41,741 bases of DNA from CAZUMH01 sp964621645 (GTDB taxonomy: Bacteria > Zhuqueibacterota > QNDG01 > JAGLOF01). Made by a program: the position numbers and the translations under genes. This document shows, piece by piece, positions 15,583-23,496 of this stretch. Where the stretch lies: contig CAZUMH010000019.1 of the NCBI GenBank assembly GCA_964621645.1, positions 1 through 41,741 of the forward strand, in the 5' to 3' direction. Every line of letters starts with the position of its first letter. The stretch's first letter is position 1. The notes under the pieces were generated by a model, which did not search any database, was not told where the DNA came from, and was given only the letters and a program-made list of their open reading frames with translations.

Positions 15583-16623
15583 ATGTCATCACCAAGACTG
15601 TCCGTTATCATTCCGGCCTATAACGCCGGCAACACTCTGCCTGACTGTCTGGCGGCGCTTGAACGTTCGCTTCCATCGGATACTGAAGTAATCATTGTCG
15701 ATGACGGGTCTTCAGACGGCAGCATCGGCCGAAACGCGCCGGCGAACGCCACGGTTATCCGTATGGGGAATGGCCCCAGGGGGCCCGCCGCCGCCAGAAA
15801 CCGCGGCGCGGAGTCAGCCCGGGGGGAGATCCTTATCTTTCTCGATGCGGATGTCGCTGTTCATGACGATACTCTGAAAAAGATCGACGACATGTTCCGT
15901 ACCCATCCGGAGATAGATGCGCTTTTCGGCTCCTATGACGACAATCCGTCGGCTTCCGGCTGGATCAGCAGGTACAAAAACCTGCTGCATCACAGCGTTC
16001 ATCAGCATGGAAACCGGAAAGCGTTCACGTTCTGGGCCGGCTGCGGGGCTGTCCGCAGGGAAATATTCCATAAATCAGGCGGATTCGATGAGTCATTCGT
16101 CCGGCCGTCCATCGAAGATATCGAACTCGGGTACCGGATGTGCGGACAGGGACGCAGCATCCTGCTCTGTCCAGAAATTCAGGTCATCCATCTGAAGCGG
16201 TGGACGTTCAGGGATGTCGTCCTCACCGACATCGTGAACAGAGCGGTACCCTGGACACGGTTGATCCTTAAAGAGAAAAAACTCCCCGCCGATTTGAATC
16301 TCAATGTCTCTTCCAGGTTCAGCGCGCTGATTGTCTGGATAATACTCGGTTCTGTCATTACAGGTTTTTTCAATCCCTGGATCTGGCTCGTTCTCCCGCT
16401 CGCGATGCTGCTGCTCTGGCTGCTGAACCGGGATATATACGGCCTCTTCCTGAGAAAGGGAGGAGTCCTCTTTTTCATAGATGCGACGATGATGCATGCG
16501 TTTTACCTCTTTTACAGCAGTGCCGTCTTTGGTATCATCGGTGTGGAAACATTGCTGAGCAGGATGGTGAAAAGAAAGCGTCCGGCTCCGGAATCGGATC
16601 CTGTTCAGGAACGACATACGTGA
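15583..16623 (+). CDS. Membrane-anchored family 2 glycosyltransferase
   Basis: The 346-residue protein has a GT-A domain: LSVIIPAYNAGNTLPDCL at the start, VIIVDDGSSDGS (36-47), the metal-binding DAD at 88-90 (IFLDADV), GCGAVRREIF and the acceptor-side ED at 178-179 (SIEDIELGYRM). Three hydrophobic segments (about 246-263, 266-281, 296-320) suggest membrane anchoring, with the catalytic domain cytoplasmic. It would transfer a sugar from a nucleotide- or lipid-linked donor to a growing glycan or lipid carrier. It opens the rightward cluster, and its stop overlaps the GTG of the next radical SAM gene by four bases (GTGA). Confidence 0.88.
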   Translation: MSSPRLSVIIPAYNAGNTLPDCLAALERSLPSDTEVIIVDDGSSDGSIGRNAPANATVIRMGNGPRGPAAARNRGAESARGEILIFLDADVAVHDDTLKKIDDMFRTHPEIDALFGSYDDNPSASGWISRYKNLLHHSVHQHGNRKAFTFWAGCGAVRREIFHKSGGFDESFVRPSIEDIELGYRMCGQGRSILLCPEIQVIHLKRWTFRDVVLTDIVNRAVPWTRLILKEKKLPADLNLNVSSRFSALIVWIILGSVITGFFNPWIWLVLPLAMLLLWLLNRDIYGLFLRKGGVLFFIDATMMHAFYLFYSSAVFGIIGVETLLSRMVKRKRPAPESDPVQERHT

Positions 16624-17645
16624 ATGTACAGTCAATAATAAACAGATATTTACTTTTTAGAGGGCTGGTCAACGGCAGGATCGCCCGTTCCGATCCATTG
16701 TTTCTCGACATCGACGTCACCAACCGCTGCAATCTCCGGTGTCCCCTTTGCCACATCGTCACCGACAACAAGCCCAGAGGATTTTTGGCTCTGTCCGATT
16801 TCAAACGGATAATCGACGAAATCGGCGACCACCTGCTGTTCCTCCATTTCTGGGGCTGGGGCGAGCCCTTCCTAAACAAGGATTTCTTCGCTATGGCCAG
16901 ATACGCCCATGACAGAGGGATCAAGATTATCAACAGTACCAACGCTCATTTCTTCCAGAACAGGGAGAATATTGACCGGCTCATCGATTCCCGGCTCGAT
17001 GTCCTCATCATCGCGCTTGACGGCGTCGATCCGGACACATACGAACAATACCGGTAAAAAGGCGATTTTAACAGGGTCGTCGACGGTATTAAAAACCTTT
17101 AGGAACGCAGAAATGAACGGGGATCATCTTCTCCGCGGATAAATCTTCGTATGCTGGTAACCCGTGAAAACGAGCACCAGGTGGAGCCGATGCGCTCTCT
17201 CGCCGAAAAACTGGGAGTTGATATCTTTTCCCTCAAGACCATGTGCAGCTTCGACAATGAGTCCCATTGGGAGACGATTCTCCCCGATAACGCGGTCTAT
17301 CGACGGTTCCGGTATAATCAGAAAGGAGAACCGATCCGCATTAAAAATCCCTGCAAGAAACCCTGGAACCATCCAACGATCTATCGGGATGGTCTTGTCG
17401 TCCCCTGTGATTACAATACCGGTGAGGAATTCAACATCGGCAACATGTTCACACAATCTCAAAACGGTTTCCGTTCCGGCTGGTTTGGGAAACGGTTCAA
17501 TACAGTGAGAAAAAGGTTCCCGCGGGAGTACGAACAGGGGATGCGGTGCAGCAGCTGTTCCCTGAATTACGCCGATGTTGACCGCTGTGTCTCACACGCC
17601 TTTCTCTGCGGGCACCCGCAGCCGCTCAGGGAGACGGACGAATAA
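16620..17645 (+). pseudogene. Radical SAM/SPASM protein interrupted by two in-frame stops
   Basis: A single frame of 342 codons encodes a radical SAM enzyme, broken by TAA at 17055-17057 (codon 146) and TAG at 17100-17102 (codon 161). Before the breaks: DIDVTNRCNLRCPLC (Cys37, 41, 44, the CX3CX2C cluster motif) and WGWGEPFLNKDFF. Between and after: GDFNRVVDGIKNL, NERGSS, MLVTRENEHQVEPM, continuing the normal family order without frameshift. The C-terminus is SPASM-like (DGLVVPC, then RCSSCSLNYADVDRC). Each stop is one substitution from a common codon, so inactivation, if real, is recent. The GTG start overlaps the glycosyltransferase stop. The second half has ATG at 17151 without a ribosome site. 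Alternatives are a sequence error or suppression. The substrate is unknown. Confidence 0.75.
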
Positions 17646-17673
17646 TACAGGACATCCACATTTCGGGTAACAA

Positions 17674-19137
17674 ATGAATAGAAACAGCACTGGATTTTTA
17701 CGGGGAGCCGCACACCTTTTTTTTGCCGAAGCGCTGCTTATACCCACCGGATTCATCACCGCTGTTTTCCTGGCCAGGGAGCTGCAGCCCGCCGGCTACG
17801 GCATCTTCGCTCTCGTTACCCAGTTCGTCATCTGGATGGAATATCTGCTTGTTTCGGGACTGGGAAACACGACGATTAAATTCCTTTCCGGGCCGTCGGA
17901 TATAAAACCGCATATTAATACCGTCTACATGATATATGCTGTATCAGGATGTTGTACGGCGCTTGTCATCGTGCTGTTGGCCCCGGCTATATCGCTGCTG
18001 GTCAAAGCGCCTGAAACAACACCACTACTCAGACTGCTGAGCCTCGACATTCCGGTATTCGCCCTGGCACACGCAAGCAGGCACATCGCTGTGGGCTGTC
18101 GAAAATTCCGTCAGAATGCGGCCATGCGCTCAGCCTACTGGATCTCCCGGCTTGTCTTTATCATTCTTTTTGTGAGCATTGGACTCTCAATTCGCGGCGC
18201 GCTGCTCGGACTCATCTGCGCCTCGCTTGCGGAAGCTATTCTCGGCTTCACCCTGGTCAAACCGGATTTCCGGAAAGGCGGATTCGCAGCGCTGACTCGT
18301 TTCTGGCACTTTTTCGCCCCGCTGCAGCTGGCGGAAATATACAAACGGCTGCTGGTGCAGGAACTGATTGTTTTAAAAGCGTTTGGCGGGTCATCTGCCG
18401 TTACCGGACAATACGGCGCGGCAAAAAACCTGGCGGTTGCTCCAATCCTGCTCTCCAGTGCCATCAGACCGACACTCCTTTCGGTTCTCACCCATTCCAG
18501 ACACCATGGAGATGAACAGACGGCGAGGGAACTAGCGATAGCTACGCTCCGCTCCCTGTTCTGGGTTCTGCCTGCGGCGGCAATCGCCGCCGTCTGTGCC
18601 GATGAAATCGTGTCGTTCATTTTCGGTCCCGCATACAAAGCCGCCGCAACACTTTTTCCCCTGCTGCTCTTCGCAGGCATGGGATTTCTGGTAATCAACA
18701 TCGGTATCGCCCTCTTCATCGCCTGGAACATCCCGGGGATGAGTGTTCGAGTGACCTGGCCCATGCTGCCGGTGGCCGTTGTCGGGTACGGAATCGGATA
18801 CCCCTTATTTGGTGCTGTCGGCATTGCCGCCGCCACCCTTGCCGCCGTCCTTACGGGCACACTGTTGACGTTCTTCATGCTGCAGCGCCATCTGAAGCTC
18901 AGTCCGCCGGCCTGGACGATAATCCGCAGCAGTGCCTGCGCATGCGCGGTTGGGATTGCCGCCCGTCTCTGGCCCGTCTCCGGCGCGGCGGTACTGGGCA
19001 AACTCGTTCTCGGCCTGCTGCTGAGCGTTCTGCTGCTCTGGGCCGTTGGCGAGTTCTCCCGCAAAGACAGACTTATTCTGCGTAATTTTTTCAGACAGGG
19101 CCGGTATACTACCCCTGCCCGTTCTGAAAAACAGTGA
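17674..19137 (+). CDS. Wzx-like polysaccharide flippase (MOP superfamily)
   Basis: The 487-residue, very hydrophobic protein has about 12-14 membrane segments and resembles the oligosaccharide flippase family. The first helix pair contains the family-like phrase AVFLARELQPAGYGIFAL, followed by YLLVSGLGNTTIKFLS; mid-protein AAKNLAVAPILLSSAIRP and late helices such as LLFAGMGFLVINIGIALFIA follow. By family it moves a lipid-linked oligosaccharide from the cytoplasmic to the periplasmic face of the inner membrane. It lies between two radical SAM genes inside the glycosyltransferase cluster, which makes a lipid-linked glycan the probable cargo. No Wzy-type polymerase was recognised nearby. Confidence 0.85.
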   Translation: MNRNSTGFLRGAAHLFFAEALLIPTGFITAVFLARELQPAGYGIFALVTQFVIWMEYLLVSGLGNTTIKFLSGPSDIKPHINTVYMIYAVSGCCTALVIVLLAPAISLLVKAPETTPLLRLLSLDIPVFALAHASRHIAVGCRKFRQNAAMRSAYWISRLVFIILFVSIGLSIRGALLGLICASLAEAILGFTLVKPDFRKGGFAALTRFWHFFAPLQLAEIYKRLLVQELIVLKAFGGSSAVTGQYGAAKNLAVAPILLSSAIRPTLLSVLTHSRHHGDEQTARELAIATLRSLFWVLPAAAIAAVCADEIVSFIFGPAYKAAATLFPLLLFAGMGFLVINIGIALFIAWNIPGMSVRVTWPMLPVAVVGYGIGYPLFGAVGIAAATLAAVLTGTLLTFFMLQRHLKLSPPAWTIIRSSACACAVGIAARLWPVSGAAVLGKLVLGLLLSVLLLWAVGEFSRKDRLILRNFFRQGRYTTPARSEKQ

Positions 19138-19192
19138 AAGCATACATGAGAAAGCAAGATCACAATGACGGCAGACACTGGAGGATGGACCC

Positions 19193-20317
19193 ATCGCGTC
19201 ACTGAATCAGAAACTGCGACTGCTGCGGGGACTGCTTAACGGCAGTACCGCCTTCGGCGGCCCGCTTTTTATCGAACTCGATGTCACCAGCCGCTGCAAC
19301 ATGAACTGCCTGGGATGCCAGTATCACTCCTCAAAATCCCGGGGTTTTTCGGCCGGAGATGTCAATACAGGGAATATCGATCCGGATCTGGTCAGCCGGC
19401 TCGGAGAGGAGGTCTCCAGGCTCGGCACCCGGGAAATCATCCTCACCGGAGAGGGAGAACCGCTGCTGCATCCCCGTCTCTTCGACATGATCGCTTCCCT
19501 GAAGAAACAGGGATTGATAATCCAGTTGTTCACCAACGGGACGCTTCTTGACCGGAACATTGCCGCCGCGATCCTGGACACCGGCGTGGACATTCTGAAG
19601 GTATCGCTCTGGGCCAGCACTCCGGAAGAATATGCCCGCTGCTACCCGGGAGTTAAACCGGAAAATTTTGATAAAACCAAAACGGGGATCAGCACCGTCA
19701 CGCGAATGAAATCGGAAATGCGCACCGCGAACACCCGGGTTCTCATCACCGGACCGCTCAACCGATTCAATTATCAGAGTATTGATAAAAAAATAGACCT
19801 GGCTCTGGAGCTTGGCTGTGACGGGATCGCTCTCAATCCCTATAAGCACTGGAGCGGAGAATTTATTGAGGCAGCCCTGAATACGGAGGAGATCGCGGCA
19901 CTATCAGGGGATCTGCTCATCCACAAAAAACGGCTCGTCGCAGCCGGATTAATCAACAATATCGATGACCTTCTCCTGCAGTACCGGCTGAAGGAAGACT
20001 CCTGGAACACCATGCCCTGTTTTGCGGGATGGTATGGTGCCCGCGTGCGGGCAGATGGGGAGGTCATGCCCTGCTGCCGCTGCTATCTGCCTCTGGGGAA
20101 CCTGGATGAAGCCACTTTTCAGGAAATCTGGAACGGCCGGGCCTACCGGGATTTCCGGGCCGCAGCTGTTCATCGGGAAAGCCTCGCATCAATGCAGGGA
20201 GTCTGTGCCTGCCAGTGGTGTATCTGGGCGGTCAATAACTACCGTACGTACCGGATGATACGGTGGATTGCTCCCCGATATGCCAGCGGATACAGAAAAC
20301 AAGGCCGATTGACCTAG
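19193..20317 (+). CDS. Radical SAM/SPASM protein with no standard start codon (AUC proposed)
   Basis: The protein has the radical SAM motif CNMNCLGC (Cys35, 39, 42 counted from 19193), preceded by PLFIELDVTSR, then LTGEGEPLLHPRLFDMI and a SPASM-like end (CFAGWYGARVRADGEVMPCC, GNLDEATFQEIWNG, CACQWC). The first in-frame ATG (19301) falls between the first and second cluster cysteines, so it cannot be the start of an active enzyme. Back to the in-frame TGA at about 19167 there is no ATG, GTG or TTG. GGAGG at 19180-19184 points, with eight bases spacing, to ATC at 19193. This gives an N-terminus (ASLNQKLRLLRGLLNG) aligning with that of the radical SAM gene at 16620 (RYLLFRGLVNG). Initiation at AUC is inferred. 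The target is unknown. Confidence 0.78.
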   Translation: MASLNQKLRLLRGLLNGSTAFGGPLFIELDVTSRCNMNCLGCQYHSSKSRGFSAGDVNTGNIDPDLVSRLGEEVSRLGTREIILTGEGEPLLHPRLFDMIASLKKQGLIIQLFTNGTLLDRNIAAAILDTGVDILKVSLWASTPEEYARCYPGVKPENFDKTKTGISTVTRMKSEMRTANTRVLITGPLNRFNYQSIDKKIDLALELGCDGIALNPYKHWSGEFIEAALNTEEIAALSGDLLIHKKRLVAAGLINNIDDLLLQYRLKEDSWNTMPCFAGWYGARVRADGEVMPCCRCYLPLGNLDEATFQEIWNGRAYRDFRAAAVHRESLASMQGVCACQWCIWAVNNYRTYRMIRWIAPRYASGYRKQGRLT

Positions 20318-20363
20318 CAGCAACATAGTGACAGCAGGAGAAACGATTTTGGAGGATAGGAAT

Positions 20364-21338
20364 ATGGGTGCAGCCGCTGCTCCCGATCTCTCGGTGATCA
20401 TCATCACACCGGACCGATATGACACGATCAGGAAGACTGTCGGATATATTCAAAAACAGACGGTTCGGAACCGGATAGAATTGATCATTATAGGGCCCGC
20501 TGAAGCAGCTGTCGTTCCTGATGACTCCGTCGGTAGCAGCCTCTATGACTGTCGTGTCGTTGAAATTCCATCCATCGATTCACTGGGCACGGCGAAAGCT
20601 GTCGGAATCCGAGCGGCGAGGGCTCCTGTTATCGCGTTGATCGAGGAACATGTCTACCCGGATTCAGGGTGGGCGGAAGCCCTCATCAAGGCTCATCGCC
20701 AGCCATGGGCGGCGGTGGGGCCGGCGGTCCGTAATGCCAAACCCGACAACCTCGTGAGCTGGGCCGATTTTATCATCACCTACGGGCAGTGGATGGAACC
20801 GCTTGATGGCGGAGCCGTTACGATTCTCCCCGGGCACAACAGCAGCTACAAGCGGGATATTCTTATCACCTACGGCGACTCATTGGGTGCCATGCTGGAA
20901 GTCGAGGCAATGTTGCACGCGGATCTGCTGCAGCGCGACTATGAAATCTGCACTGAACCGAGTGCTGTCATCTATCATCTGGGATTCAGCCGTCTGCTGC
21001 CCTCCCTGCCGGTGCAATTTCACATTGGGCGGCTCTTTGCCGCGGACCGGGCCAAAGACTGGCCTCTCCTGAAACGGCTGCTCTACACCGGCGGCGCTCC
21101 GCTCATTCCGCTGGTGCGCCTGTTTCGCCTGGCCTCTCAGCTGATCCGGGCCGGCGACCGGCGGACCGTTCCCTTCGCCGCGCTGCCGTTGGCGATCCCG
21201 GGGCTTTCGTTCAGCGCCCTGGGCGAACTGACTGGGTACATGCTTGGATCAGGAGACTCGAACAGTAAAATGATACGCCATGAATTTCACCGTACCGCAC
21301 ATCTGCCGAAGAACGAGGCCGGCGGAGATGATGAGTGA
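20364..21338 (+). CDS. Divergent family 2 glycosyltransferase with EEH in place of DxD
   Basis: The 324-residue protein begins LSVIIITPDRYDTIRKTV, a GT2-like strand and helix. It later has SLGTAKAVGIRAARAPVIAL, EEHVYPDSGWAEAL (EEH at 94-96, where DxD metal ligands usually lie), LPGHNSSYKRDIL (acceptor loop) and AMLHADLLQRDYEI. Acidic-Acidic-His variants followed by P-x-x-GW are common in a GT2 subgroup often found in surface-polysaccharide loci. C-terminal hydrophobic stretches could associate with membrane. I chose ATG at 20364 because GGAGG lies eight bases upstream; a GTG at 20328 is in frame but has no such site. The gene overlaps the next radical SAM gene. Confidence 0.75.
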   Translation: MGAAAAPDLSVIIITPDRYDTIRKTVGYIQKQTVRNRIELIIIGPAEAAVVPDDSVGSSLYDCRVVEIPSIDSLGTAKAVGIRAARAPVIALIEEHVYPDSGWAEALIKAHRQPWAAVGPAVRNAKPDNLVSWADFIITYGQWMEPLDGGAVTILPGHNSSYKRDILITYGDSLGAMLEVEAMLHADLLQRDYEICTEPSAVIYHLGFSRLLPSLPVQFHIGRLFAADRAKDWPLLKRLLYTGGAPLIPLVRLFRLASQLIRAGDRRTVPFAALPLAIPGLSFSALGELTGYMLGSGDSNSKMIRHEFHRTAHLPKNEAGGDDE

Positions 21339-22404
21339 AGGTATTGACATTATCGCCGCTCTGAAGGGAACTGCAGGGGCACTCAGAAGTGATATATCAC
21401 AAGTTCTCAAGCTGGCCTTATACAGGCTCCACATTGTTCCGCCTCCGTTGAGAATTTCAATTGACATTACCAACCGCTGCAACTTCCGCTGCCCCACCTG
21501 TTCAAAGTGGCTGGATAAGGATCCAGGACCGGAACTGGATTTGACCGCCTGGAAACAGATCCTCGTAAAAATCAGCAGGACCGCCCTGCTGCGGGAAATC
21601 GCGGTGAGCGGAGGAGAGCCGTTTATACGGGAGGATATGGTCGATATTCTCGAAGAGGCAGCAGCATATAAACTCCGGGCGGTGGTCGTCTCCAACGGTG
21701 ATCTGATCACCGACGATATGTTCAGCCGGCTTAAGAAGATTCCCGGCTGCACCCTCACGCTCTCCCTCAATAGTCTGCAGGAAGAGGCGCACGATGCCAG
21801 CAGGGGTGTGAAAGGAAGCTATGCCGCTATTATGCGGCTCATTGAACGATGGCAGGGCGGTCCCGGGCAATTGAAGCTCTCTCTTTCGACCATTATCATG
21901 GAACCCAATATCGCCGAACTGACCAGTCTCGCTCATTTTGCCCATGCAAAGAATCTTAACGGTATCATTTATCAAGTACTGCTTCCCACCGGTGTTCATT
22001 ACTCTTTCTCCCAGCGTGAAGCCATGCAGGATTCAAATAATCGCTGGCATGAGAAAAATCCCTTCTGGATAAAAAATATAGAGGAACTGAACCGTCAAAT
22101 CAGACAGATATTGTCATTGCAGCGCCGCGGCTATGGGATTATTAATCCACCGTTACAGCTGAAACGCTTCCGGCAGTATTTTGCCGATCCCGGAGCGGTC
22201 AAATTCATCCCCTGTATCGGGATGACCCAGCGGCTCTATATCGATCCCGCGGGTGACATACGTCTCTGCTACGGATTCCCGCCCATCGGCAATATTCTCG
22301 CGGATAATCCCGGCCGCGTCTGGCGAAGCAGAAAGGCCCAAGAAATCCGCAGCGCGGCCCGCTCCTGTGATAAACCGTGCCGGCTGCTGAATTGTAACCT
22401 GTAA
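21328..22404 (+). CDS. Radical SAM protein with SPASM-like C-terminus
   Basis: The 358-residue protein is the intact radical SAM member of the cluster. Counting from 21328, ISIDITNRCNFRCPTC holds Cys51, 55 and 58 (CX3CX2C). REIAVSGGEPFIRED is the SAM-binding GGE motif, then VVVSNGDLITDD and SLNSLQEEAHDA. The C-terminus, with CIGMTQRLYIDPAGDIRLCY, GNILADNPGRVWRS and CDKPCRLLNCNL, resembles a SPASM/twitch auxiliary-cluster domain. The start overlaps the preceding glycosyltransferase by 11 bases; ATG at 21331 is equally possible. SPASM enzymes act on peptides or on sugars (for example AprD4 and NeoN in aminoglycoside pathways); here the glycan setting favours a carbohydrate or carrier substrate, by inference. 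Confidence 0.88.
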   Translation: MMSEGIDIIAALKGTAGALRSDISQVLKLALYRLHIVPPPLRISIDITNRCNFRCPTCSKWLDKDPGPELDLTAWKQILVKISRTALLREIAVSGGEPFIREDMVDILEEAAAYKLRAVVVSNGDLITDDMFSRLKKIPGCTLTLSLNSLQEEAHDASRGVKGSYAAIMRLIERWQGGPGQLKLSLSTIIMEPNIAELTSLAHFAHAKNLNGIIYQVLLPTGVHYSFSQREAMQDSNNRWHEKNPFWIKNIEELNRQIRQILSLQRRGYGIINPPLQLKRFRQYFADPGAVKFIPCIGMTQRLYIDPAGDIRLCYGFPPIGNILADNPGRVWRSRKAQEIRSAARSCDKPCRLLNCNL

Positions 22405-22440
22405 TTTCAATCCGCGAGCGATAATACATAAAGGCGGACC

Positions 22441-23337
22441 ATGAAAAAGCCATTCTTTTCCATCATCATTCCCACCCGCAACCGTGAATCGCAGCTGCGT
22501 GACTGCCTGCGCTCAATTGCATCGCTGGATTATCCCCCGGATCGGTTTGAAGTCATTGTCGTTGACGACGGGAGCGACCAGCCCCCTGATCAGACGGTAG
22601 CGGTCTACACCGATACACTCCGGGTTACCTTGATCACCCAGGAAAATGGAGGCCCGGCCTCAGCGAGAAACACCGGTGCCGCGGCGGCCCAAGGACCCTA
22701 TCTGGCGTTCACCGATGACGACTGCCGGCCGGATCCATCCTGGCTGCGCTCATTGTCAGAACGTTTCACCCGGTTTCCGGACTGCTGTATCGGCGGCAGG
22801 AGTATCAACGCGCTGCCATATAATCTCTTCTCTACCACCAGCCAGCTGCTCATCGAATATCTGTTCGAATATTATAATAGAGTTCCCGACAAGGCCCGTT
22901 TCCTCACCTCCAATAATCTGACTATGCCAAAACATACCTTTTTCGAGATCGGCGGCTTTGACACCAGTTTTCCGAACGCTGCTGCTGAGGATCGTGAATT
23001 CTGCGACCGCTGGCTCTTATATGGTCATCCTATCCGTTATGCGCCGGAAGTACTCATCCACCATGCGCATCCCCTTGCATTCCGCATGTTCTGGCGCCAG
23101 CATTATAACTACGGCAGCAGCGCCTTTCGTTTTCACCATATCAGAGCATTACGCAGTAAATCCGGCATCCACATGGAGCCGCTCTCATTCTACCTTGATT
23201 TACTAAAATATCCTTTCAGAACAGGCAGGGGAATCAAGACATTTCTCCTCGCTGGATTAATGGCCCTGACACAGACGGCCAATGCCCTGGGATTTTTAAA
23301 TCAGAAAATTCAATTCGCGTTGAGGCGCAACCGATGA
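22441..23337 (+). CDS. Family 2 glycosyltransferase
   Basis: The 298-residue protein is a canonical GT-A enzyme. It has FSIIIPTRNRESQLRDCL at the N-terminus, VIVVDDGSD (38-46), GGPASARNTGAAAAQG, the metal-binding DDD at 92-94 (AFTDDDCRPD), SNNLTMPKHTFFEIGGFD and the EDREFCDRWLLYG helix. There are no clear membrane spans except a weakly hydrophobic C-terminus (IKTFLLAGLMALTQTANALG). It lies 36 bases after the intact radical SAM gene in the same direction and is the third glycosyltransferase of the locus. Donor and acceptor are unknown. Confidence 0.9.
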   Translation: MKKPFFSIIIPTRNRESQLRDCLRSIASLDYPPDRFEVIVVDDGSDQPPDQTVAVYTDTLRVTLITQENGGPASARNTGAAAAQGPYLAFTDDDCRPDPSWLRSLSERFTRFPDCCIGGRSINALPYNLFSTTSQLLIEYLFEYYNRVPDKARFLTSNNLTMPKHTFFEIGGFDTSFPNAAAEDREFCDRWLLYGHPIRYAPEVLIHHAHPLAFRMFWRQHYNYGSSAFRFHHIRALRSKSGIHMEPLSFYLDLLKYPFRTGRGIKTFLLAGLMALTQTANALGFLNQKIQFALRRNR

Positions 23338-23496
23338 TACACCGGCAGCACGGTTTTTGGGGGATTAAACTGAAAAAAGTAGTGGAAAAGCCACATCCTT
23401 TTATGTATTTTTAATGAAGCGACCGGACCAGCTGCAGGTGATTTGAATGAGGAATACCGGTCCCCTGATCACTGCAAATCAGGATAACCCAATTCA

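Noticed and set aside
17055..17102. Recoding of TAA and TAG as sense codons in this organism.
   Set aside because: Many neighbouring genes end with TAA or TAG at family-appropriate positions, so both are used as stops here.
19146..19205. A 19-codon frame (MRKQDHNDGRHWRMDPSRH) before a radical SAM gene, considered as a peptide precursor.
   Set aside because: It has no leader/core pattern, only overlaps the ribosome site of the radical SAM gene, and nothing like it precedes the other two radical SAM genes.
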